Below are positions 9,175 through 14,793 of a stretch of 15,952 bases of DNA, in pieces. Position numbers and translations under genes: made by a program. Within the stretch, counting starts at the first letter, position 1; the number at the start of each line of letters is the position of its first letter. The stretch is from contig CAMNHM010000060.1 of assembly GCA_946539475.1 (NCBI GenBank), positions 1 to 15,952 on the forward strand, read 5' to 3'. Source of the stretch: an uncultured Prevotellaceae bacterium (GTDB lineage: Bacteria; Bacteroidota; Bacteroidia; Bacteroidales; Bacteroidaceae). The notes under the pieces are model-generated. The model saw only the letters and a program-made list of their open reading frames with translations, was not told the DNA's origin and did not search any database.

Positions 9175-9219
9175 AGAAAGCCTACCTGCCGCCCATCCGG
9201 TCAGGTGGGCTTTCTTTTT
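9175..9219 (+). terminator. Intrinsic terminator after the symporter gene
   Basis: A 14-base-pair stem is formed by AGAAAGCCTACCTG (9175-9188) and CAGGTGGGCTTTCT (9202-9215), with one G-U pair, a 13-base loop and a T5 run at 9215-9219. It closes the PL11-GH3-symporter unit and separates it from the ruvC promoter that starts 25 bases later. Confidence 0.9.
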
Positions 9220-9243
9220 GAGACAACTTTTCTACCCTATTCT

Positions 9244-9275
9244 TTTGGGCGTTTCGTTATTTATTCGTAACTTTG
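9244..9275 (+). promoter_or_regulatory. Promoter of ruvC (TTTG-N20-TAACTTTG)
   Basis: TTTG at 9244-9247, a 20-base spacer and TAACTTTG at 9268-9275 match both Bacteroidetes promoter elements. The -7 box ends only 10 bases before the ruvC ATG, so transcription should begin about 2-6 bases before the start codon and give an almost leaderless message. Confidence 0.85.
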
Positions 9276-9285
9276 CCGACTGTTT

Positions 9286-9918
9286 ATGGAAAAGATCATA
9301 TTGGGCATCGACCCAGGAACAAATATCATGGGATACGGTGTGCTGAAAGTGAGCAGCGGACCGACAACCGCCCGCCGTGCCAGCAAACAAGCCGAGATGG
9401 TGACAATGGGAATCATCGACCTGAGAAAGTTCGACGATGCCTACCTGAAGCTGGGGCATATCTTCGAGCGAGTTACGGGCATCATCCAGTCGTACCTGCC
9501 CGACGAGATGGCCATCGAAGCACCGTTCTTCGGCAAGAATGTACAGTCGATGCTGAAGCTGGGACGCGCACAAGGGGTGGCCATCGCTGCTGCCATCGAG
9601 CGTAGCGTGCCCATACATGAGTACGCCCCCATGAAGATTAAGATGGCGCTGACAGGAAATGGCAATGCATCGAAGGAACAAGTGGCAGGCATGCTGCAGC
9701 GCTTGCTGAAGATTCCACAGGAGGAGATGGGCCATTTCATGGATGCTACCGATGCACTGGCTGCCGCCTACTGCCACTACCTGCAGATGGGGCGCCCGAA
9801 CACCGATGCGCCCCACTATAGTGGATGGAAAGATTTCGTGAACAAGAACCGACAGAAACTATGGACACCACAGAAGCCAAGAGAAGACAGGGAAGAGTCG
9901 TCGTCATCGCAGGACTAA
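9286..9918 (+). CDS. ruvC: Holliday junction resolvase RuvC
   Basis: Crossover-junction endonuclease that acts with the RuvAB helicase to resolve four-way DNA junctions. The 210-aa product begins [20 protein letters not shown], the normal RuvC N-terminus, which supports the ATG at 9286. The four acidic metal-binding residues are present: D9 (GIDPG), E78 (AIEAPFF), and D153 and D156 ([16 protein letters not shown]). The family core is about 160-190 aa. The extra length here is a charged, Ser-rich C-terminal tail (after about residue 185), and the following gene overlaps this tail in another frame. ruvA and ruvB are not in the window. Confidence 0.96.
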   Translation: MEKIILGIDPGTNIMGYGVLKVSSGPTTARRASKQAEMVTMGIIDLRKFDDAYLKLGHIFERVTGIIQSYLPDEMAIEAPFFGKNVQSMLKLGRAQGVAIAAAIERSVPIHEYAPMKIKMALTGNGNASKEQVAGMLQRLLKIPQEEMGHFMDATDALAAAYCHYLQMGRPNTDAPHYSGWKDFVNKNRQKLWTPQKPREDREESSSSQD

Positions 9919-11162
9919 ACGCCAGCGGCAAAACACGCATGGTAGAGGAGATGCGCCGCAGGATGGGTAGTGACAACGTGCGCTACGTGGCTTTCTGCGA
10001 CACATACGGTACTGCCACCGACCGCAGTTACTACCTGCAGCAACGCTGGAACCAGCACGACATCGACGAAGAGACGCCTCGCGTGGGAGAAGCTCTAGAG
10101 CGCTCGTTCCTACTGTCAGGCAGCGACAACGTCGAACGACGACAGTACCAGCAATACCTCTACGAACTGACGGGCATGCAACCGCTGCTCGACAAATATG
10201 TCATCACCCTATCCAGCGGCGAACTGCGGAAGATGCAATTGGTAAAAACGCTGATGGCACGTCCGTCGACACTCATCCTCGACAATCCGTTTATCGGGCT
10301 CGACAGCAAGGCAAGAGAGATGCTCTCCACGCAGCTGCTACAGCTGAAGGAACAGGGCATGCAGCTCTATTTGGTCATTGCCCGACCTGGCGAGATACCT
10401 CCTTTTGCAGACGAGATCATCTGGACTACTCCCGAATCACAATTCAACGCGACACATCCATCGACCCTTGCATCCAGCATGCCAGTCAGCACCAATCAGA
10501 CATCGGCTCGCCCAATCGTCGAACTGCATGACGTCAGCATCCGATACGGCGACCGTATCATCCTCAACCATCTGTCTTGGACCATCAACGAGGGCGAACA
10601 TTGGGCATTGTCAGGCCGCAACGGAAGCGGTAAGTCGACGCTGCTGTCTCTCATTTCAGCCGACAACCCACAAGCTTATGCCTGCGACATCGCACTCTTC
10701 GGACATCAGCGGGGGTCGGGCGAAAGTATCTGGGATATCAAGCGACGCATTGGCTACGTATCACCCGAACTACATCGCTCTTACCTGCGGAACCTGCCTC
10801 TGATCAGTATCGTCGCCAGCGGACTGAAGGACACCGTAGGACTCTATTCACGATACGACGAAGCAGAAAAACAGCAATGCGTCAGATGGATGCAACGATT
10901 TGGATTAGAAGGACTTCATCAGCGATCGTTCCTACAAGTCTCTAGTGGTGAACAGCGGCTGGCACTCGTCTGCCGAGCATTCGTGAAGAATCCCGACCTG
11001 CTCATCCTCGACGAGCCAATGCACGGACTAGACCTTCAGCGCCAGCAGCTGACAAAGGACATCATCGACGAATACTGCCATCAACCCACTAAAACGCTCA
11101 TCATGGTGAGCCACTACGAAGAAGAACTGCCCACCTGCATCGATTATCGGCTGCAGCTTTAA
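9861..11162 (+). CDS. modF: ModF-like protein with two ABC ATPase domains
   Basis: Soluble protein with two ABC nucleotide-binding domains and no membrane segments. It resembles E. coli ModF, whose exact role is unsettled (named for molybdate transport, also called PhrA). Domain 1 has Walker A GLNASGKT (18-25, with Ala where Gly is usual), signature LSSGE (117-121) and Walker B LILDNPF (138-144), in which N142 replaces the catalytic Glu. Domain 2 is complete: GRNGSGKST (252-260), VSSGE (360-364), LLILDEP (380-386) and switch H418. The stretch [20 protein letters not shown] in domain 2 is nearly shared with E. coli ModF. The ATG at 9861 is preferred; an in-frame ATG at 9825 would add 12 residues. 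Either start overlaps ruvC, by 58 or 94 bases, and later ATGs would remove Walker A. No molybdate transporter genes are nearby. Confidence 0.85.
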   Translation: MDTTEAKRRQGRVVVIAGLNASGKTRMVEEMRRRMGSDNVRYVAFCDTYGTATDRSYYLQQRWNQHDIDEETPRVGEALERSFLLSGSDNVERRQYQQYLYELTGMQPLLDKYVITLSSGELRKMQLVKTLMARPSTLILDNPFIGLDSKAREMLSTQLLQLKEQGMQLYLVIARPGEIPPFADEIIWTTPESQFNATHPSTLASSMPVSTNQTSARPIVELHDVSIRYGDRIILNHLSWTINEGEHWALSGRNGSGKSTLLSLISADNPQAYACDIALFGHQRGSGESIWDIKRRIGYVSPELHRSYLRNLPLISIVASGLKDTVGLYSRYDEAEKQQCVRWMQRFGLEGLHQRSFLQVSSGEQRLALVCRAFVKNPDLLILDEPMHGLDLQRQQLTKDIIDEYCHQPTKTLIMVSHYEEELPTCIDYRLQL

Positions 11163-11229
11163 GGAATGGCTTTATGATTTTTTAACCTAAATTATTTGCA
11201 CAAAAAATACAACTTATCAATATTTTTTG

Positions 11230-11237
11230 TAACTTTG
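11230..11237 (+). promoter_or_regulatory. Promoter -7 box of rpoD
   Basis: TAACTTTG is a perfect -7 box lying in a strongly AT-rich stretch 79 bases before the rpoD ATG, giving a leader of about 70-75 bases. No TTTG is found 19-21 bases upstream; the nearest is at 11195-11198, 31 bases away. The primary sigma factor gene is therefore probably read by its own product from a promoter with a weak -33 element. Confidence 0.75.
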
Positions 11238-11301
11238 CAGCGCATTTAATAGGTAATTTCACGTATAAGCCTAAAGTTCAGGCAGTTAAGACAAGATTTA
11301 T

Positions 11302-11308
11302 AAAGGAG
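11302..11308 (+). promoter_or_regulatory. Shine-Dalgarno-like site of rpoD
   Basis: AAAGGAG lies 8 bases before the ATG at 11317. It is the clearest ribosome-binding site in the window, where most other genes have none, and it fixes the rpoD start. Confidence 0.7.
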
Positions 11309-11316
11309 TAGTAAGG

Positions 11317-12189
11317 ATGAGACAGCTTAAAATTCAGAAGAGTATCACCAACCGTTCGAGCGAAGCGCTCGACAAGTACCTTGTGGAAATAGGGCGTGCT
11401 CCCCTCATCAGCATCGACGAGGAGATTGAGCTTGCCCAGAAAATCCGTAAGGGAGGGCCAGAAGGCGAGCGTGCCAAGGACAAGCTCGTCACCGCCAACT
11501 TGCGCTTTGTCGTGTCGGTGGCCAAACAATATCAGCATCAGGGACTGACGCTTACCGACCTTATCGACGAGGGCAATATTGGCCTGATCAAGGCAGCCCA
11601 GAAGTTTGATGAGACCCGTGGCTTTAAGTTCATCTCGTATGCTGTCTGGTGGATTCGCCAGAGCATCCTGCAGGCTATTGCCGAGCAGAGCCGCATCGTG
11701 CGGCTGCCGCTGAACCAGGTTGGCTCGCTGAATAAGATCAGCCACGAAATCAACAAGTTCGAGCAGGAGAACCAGCGCCATCCTTCCGTAAGCGAGTTGG
11801 CCGAAGCCACCGATATGGACGAGGAGAAGATCGGACAGTCGATGATGGCCGACGGTCACCACGTCAGTATTGATGCACCGTTCCAGGACGGCGAGGACAA
11901 CTGCATGCTCGACGTGATGGCTTCGGGCGACGACTCCCGTACCGACCGCCACGTTGACCACGAGTCGATGGCTCAGGAGCTGAACACCGTGCTAACGAAG
12001 GTTCTGAAGGACCGCGAGATCACTATCATCCGAGAGTGCTTCGGAATCGGCTGTCACGAGAAGGGCCTTGAGGAGATCGGCGACCAGCTCGGGCTGACCC
12101 GTGAGCGTGTGCGCCAGATTCGCGAGAAGAGCATTGCCAAGCTCCGCGACTCTGGCAACGCCAGGATCCTGATGAAATACTTAGGATAA
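11317..12189 (+). CDS. rpoD: Primary (housekeeping) RNA polymerase sigma factor
   Basis: Directs RNA polymerase to housekeeping promoters. At 290 aa it has the length of the Bacteroidetes primary sigma factor, which lacks region 1.1 and the long non-conserved region of the E. coli protein. Region 1.2 is near residues 16-45 (SSEALDKYLVEIGRAPLIS). Region 2 includes ANLRFVVSVAKQYQ, the core-binding LIDEGNIGLIKAA and FKFISYAVWWIRQSI (Trp111-Trp112 of the -7 melting segment). Region 3 begins after SRIVRLPLNQ. Region 4.2, the helix-turn-helix for the -33 box, is at about 251-277 (LEEIGDQLGLTRERVRQIRE). It has its own promoter, a good ribosome-binding site and a terminator, so it is a single-gene unit. 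It is the factor expected to use the TAnnTTTG boxes seen elsewhere in the window. Confidence 0.97.
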   Translation: MRQLKIQKSITNRSSEALDKYLVEIGRAPLISIDEEIELAQKIRKGGPEGERAKDKLVTANLRFVVSVAKQYQHQGLTLTDLIDEGNIGLIKAAQKFDETRGFKFISYAVWWIRQSILQAIAEQSRIVRLPLNQVGSLNKISHEINKFEQENQRHPSVSELAEATDMDEEKIGQSMMADGHHVSIDAPFQDGEDNCMLDVMASGDDSRTDRHVDHESMAQELNTVLTKVLKDREITIIRECFGIGCHEKGLEEIGDQLGLTRERVRQIREKSIAKLRDSGNARILMKYLG

Positions 12190-12201
12190 GACATACTTAC
12201 T

Positions 12202-12256
12202 TGAGGTTTGAAGTCGACGCATCACTTTGCGGAAGAAGCCTTCAAACCTCATTTTT
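12202..12256 (+). terminator. Intrinsic terminator after rpoD, directly upstream of trmD
   Basis: TGAGGTTTGAAG (12202-12213) pairs perfectly with CTTCAAACCTCA (12240-12251): 12 base pairs, a 26-base loop, then T5 at 12252-12256. It starts 12 bases after the rpoD stop and ends 27 bases before the trmD ATG. No clear TAnnTTTG box lies between the hairpin and trmD, so trmD may depend on read-through of this hairpin or on a promoter that I cannot see. Confidence 0.85.
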
Positions 12257-12283
12257 GTATCTACACACTTCAAAAGATCAAGC

Positions 12284-12964
12284 ATGCGAATTGATATTAT
12301 CACCGTCCTTCCCGAGATGATTGAGGGTTTTGTGCACGAGTCTATCTTGGCGCGTGCCGAGAAGAAAGGACTTGCTGAGATACGCCTCCACAACCTGCGT
12401 GACTATACGCTCGACAAATGGCGTCGTGTGGACGACTACCCCTATGGCGGGTCGGCAGGGATGGTGATGCAATGCGAACCCATCGACCGCTGTATCTCTG
12501 CCCTGAAGGCCGAACGTGACTACGACGAGGTCATCTTCACCTCGCCTGATGGTGAGCGCTTCGATCAGCATATTGCCAACGAGCTGTCGCTGCTAGGAAA
12601 TATCATCATCCTCTGCGGACACTATAAAGGCATTGACCAGCGGGTACGCGATCATCTTATTACCCGCGAGATCAGCATCGGCGACTATGTGCTCACGGGA
12701 GGCGAGCTGGCAGCAGCCATCATGGCAGATGCTATTGTGCGCGTCGTTCCTGGCGTCATCGGCGACGAGCAGAGCGCACTAAGCGACTGCTTCCAGGACG
12801 ATCTGCTGGCAGCGCCTATCTATACTCGTCCTGCCGACTACAAGGGTTGGCGCGTGCCCGACATCCTGCTTTGCGGCAACGAGGCAAAGATTCGCGACTG
12901 GGAGCTGGAGCAAGCTATGGAGCGCACACGACGTCTGCGTCCCGACCTGTTGGAAAGGAAATAA
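12284..12964 (+). CDS. trmD: tRNA (guanine37-N1)-methyltransferase
   Basis: Uses S-adenosylmethionine to methylate G37 next to the anticodon, which prevents +1 frameshifting. The 226-aa product is of SPOUT (trefoil-knot) type. It begins [16 protein letters not shown], which is the family's usual start; an in-frame ATG at 12227 lies inside the terminator loop and is rejected. Visible motifs are [10 protein letters not shown], the knot strand [28 protein letters not shown] (133-144) and [17 protein letters not shown], where D172 matches the catalytic Asp169 of E. coli. The usual companions in many bacteria (rpsP, rimM, rplS) are absent; it lies instead between rpoD and a pantothenate kinase gene. 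No Shine-Dalgarno is visible. Confidence 0.97.
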   Translation: MRIDIITVLPEMIEGFVHESILARAEKKGLAEIRLHNLRDYTLDKWRRVDDYPYGGSAGMVMQCEPIDRCISALKAERDYDEVIFTSPDGERFDQHIANELSLLGNIIILCGHYKGIDQRVRDHLITREISIGDYVLTGGELAAAIMADAIVRVVPGVIGDEQSALSDCFQDDLLAAPIYTRPADYKGWRVPDILLCGNEAKIRDWELEQAMERTRRLRPDLLERK

Positions 12965-13011
12965 GGAAACTCAGAAGAATAACACTAAACCATAAAAACA
13001 ACACCATCATC

Positions 13012-13839
13012 ATGGGTATCATTATTGGCATAGACGTAGGTATCTCAACAACTAAGATCGTTGGACTGCGCGACGGAAAGCCCTCAGCCCCCATCCGCAT
13101 CACGGCTGCCGACCCTATCACCTCGCTCTACGGAGCCTTCGGAAAGTATCTGCACGACAACAACATCATGATCAGCGATGTAGAGCATGTCATGCTGACC
13201 GGCGTAGGTGCTGCCTACGTAAAGAACGATGTCTACGGGCTGGCGACAAGCCGCTGCGACGAGTTCCTGGCTGATGCCCTTGGAGCCCGCTATGAGTCAC
13301 ACCTCGATCATGTCATCGTTGTGTCGATGGGCACAGGAACATCGTTTGTCATGTGCAACGGCGACGACATCCGTCATATCGGAGGCATCGGCATTGGAGG
13401 CGGAACGCTGCAGGGTCTCTCGCGCATCATGCTCAACACCAGCGACATCAAGCAAGTTTCGGCGCTCGCCATGCAGGGCGACATCAGCCATATCAACCTG
13501 CTCATCGGCGACATCTCAGCCCATCCGCTTCCCGGACTGCCTATGGAGGCCACTGCCAGCATTTTTGCCCGTGCTAAGAACGATGCTCCCAAGGAAGATA
13601 TTGCCTGCGGTATCATCTCGATGGTGCTGCAATCCATCGGCTCTGCATCCGTGCTTGCTGCCCAAGGGACGGGCTGCCGCGATATGGTACTCATCGGCAA
13701 CCTGTCGCTGCTGCCTCAATGCAAAGAAGTCTTTCCTGCTTTGGAAAGGCTTTACAACGTGCGTTTCCACATCCCCAAGTACTCAGAGTACTGCACGGCT
13801 ATCGGAGCTGCCCTCGCCTATCAGAAGACCAGCCACTGA
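13012..13839 (+). CDS. coaW: Type II pantothenate kinase
   Basis: Phosphorylates pantothenate, the first step of coenzyme A synthesis, in the cytoplasm. The 275-aa product has the actin-like kinase fold. It shows MGIIIGIDVGISTTK (phosphate-1 loop, D8), a probable catalytic E84 in RCDEFLADALGA (compare S. aureus Glu70), VSMGTGTSF (104-112) and HIGGIGIGGGTLQGL (about 123-137), all of which align with S. aureus CoaW. A later VLIGNL segment and YCTAIGAALAY complete the fold. The ATG at 13012 is chosen because it opens directly into the phosphate loop; the frame is open upstream into trmD, but no family sequence is there. The 47-base gap after trmD suggests possible co-transcription. Bacteria of this phylum more often carry the type III enzyme CoaX, so the physiological role should be stated with some caution. 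Confidence 0.87.
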   Translation: MGIIIGIDVGISTTKIVGLRDGKPSAPIRITAADPITSLYGAFGKYLHDNNIMISDVEHVMLTGVGAAYVKNDVYGLATSRCDEFLADALGARYESHLDHVIVVSMGTGTSFVMCNGDDIRHIGGIGIGGGTLQGLSRIMLNTSDIKQVSALAMQGDISHINLLIGDISAHPLPGLPMEATASIFARAKNDAPKEDIACGIISMVLQSIGSASVLAAQGTGCRDMVLIGNLSLLPQCKEVFPALERLYNVRFHIPKYSEYCTAIGAALAYQKTSH

Positions 13840-13874
13840 CGCTCGGCCGAGGATGACCTCTGTCCCTCCAAGGC

Positions 13875-14783
13875 TCAACCGCCGATAACGACCTGCAGCC
13901 CATACGACTCCAGCAATGCCTTGCAATGATGCTGAAGAGCATCCGAGGGGGCGCTCATCGCCAGCCGCCCGGGGTTGTACGTGCTCCACATCCGGCGATG
14001 CTTGTCGCGTCCCACATCGTGGTAGGGCAGCAGATTGACGGTACGACGCTGCCAGGGCAGGTCACTCAGGAACCGCCCCGTGGCTCGGAGGTTCTCGTCG
14101 TCGGCATTCACCCCGTCAATCAGCGGGATGCGGATGAAGAAGTCCCTCCCCTGCCCTGCCAGCCAACGGATGTTTTCTAGGATCTGCTCATTAGGCACAC
14201 CAGTATAGCGGCGATGTGCTTCAGAGTCCATCAGTTTCAGGTCGACGAGAAACAGTTCGCAGCAGTCGGCCACGCGACGCACCACGTCGCTAGTGGCATA
14301 GAGCGTAGTGTCGACAGTCCGATGGAAGCCACGCCGTCCAAGCTCCTGCAACAGCTGCACGCAATAGTCGGCATGCATCAGCGGCTCGCCTCCACAGAGG
14401 GTCACCCCTCCGCCGCTGTCCTCCATGATGTCGCGCTCCTTCTCTACTTCGGCCATCAGGTCGTCCATCGTCCACTGCCGTCCGCAGACCTCCAATGCCT
14501 TCGTAGGACACTCCTCAGCGCACTGCCCACAAAGCAGGCACCGTCCGTCGTCGCGGACGATGCCCTCTGGTGTCAGCCGTAGTGCCTGCTGCGCACAAGT
14601 CTTTACACAGCTCTGACAGCCGATGCACTTCGACTGCTTGTAGAGTAACTGACGCTCAGCCAGCCAGCTTTCCGGATTATGACACCACACGCAGCGCAAC
14701 GGACAGCCCTTCAGGAAAAGCGTCGTACGTATGCCCGGCCCGTCGTTGATGGCATACCGTTTAATATCGAATATCAGCGCCAT
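13875..14783 (-). CDS. Glycyl-radical-enzyme activating protein (radical SAM, two ferredoxin clusters)
   Basis: Installs the glycyl radical on its partner enzyme by reductive cleavage of S-adenosylmethionine. The 302-aa product begins MALIFDIKRYAINDGPGIRT. The radical-SAM cluster motif is CPLRCVWC (C27, C31, C34). An inserted ferredoxin-like domain carries two 4Fe-4S sets, C53/56/59/63 and C82/85/88/92; this type activates the eliminase/decarboxylase group of glycyl radical enzymes, whereas the pyruvate formate-lyase activase has no such insert. GGGVTLCGGEPLMH is the SAM-binding GGEP motif, and DLKLMDSEAHRRYTGV is typical of the family. One oddity is VDTTLYA, where most family members have a Gly before the Tyr. 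The start at 14783 is used because upstream in-frame sequence overlaps the preceding gene and lacks family similarity. It lies 10 bases after the glycyl radical enzyme stop, in one operon with it. Confidence 0.93.
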   Translation of the reverse strand: MALIFDIKRYAINDGPGIRTTLFLKGCPLRCVWCHNPESWLAERQLLYKQSKCIGCQSCVKTCAQQALRLTPEGIVRDDGRCLLCGQCAEECPTKALEVCGRQWTMDDLMAEVEKERDIMEDSGGGVTLCGGEPLMHADYCVQLLQELGRRGFHRTVDTTLYATSDVVRRVADCCELFLVDLKLMDSEAHRRYTGVPNEQILENIRWLAGQGRDFFIRIPLIDGVNADDENLRATGRFLSDLPWQRRTVNLLPYHDVGRDKHRRMWSTYNPGRLAMSAPSDALQHHCKALLESYGLQVVIGG

Positions 14784-14793
14784 ACTCAGACAG

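Noticed and set aside
12227..12283. Upstream in-frame ATG that would lengthen TrmD by 19 residues
   Set aside because: It lies in the loop of the terminator hairpin, and TrmD proteins start at the [10 protein letters not shown] segment.
12847..13011. Upstream in-frame extension of the pantothenate kinase
   Set aside because: It would overlap trmD by over 100 bases. The kinase fold starts right after the ATG at 13012.
13840..13874. CTCGGCCGAG palindrome in the convergent gap between the kinase and activase genes as a terminator
   Set aside because: The stem is very short with no usable loop, and no T-run follows on either strand.
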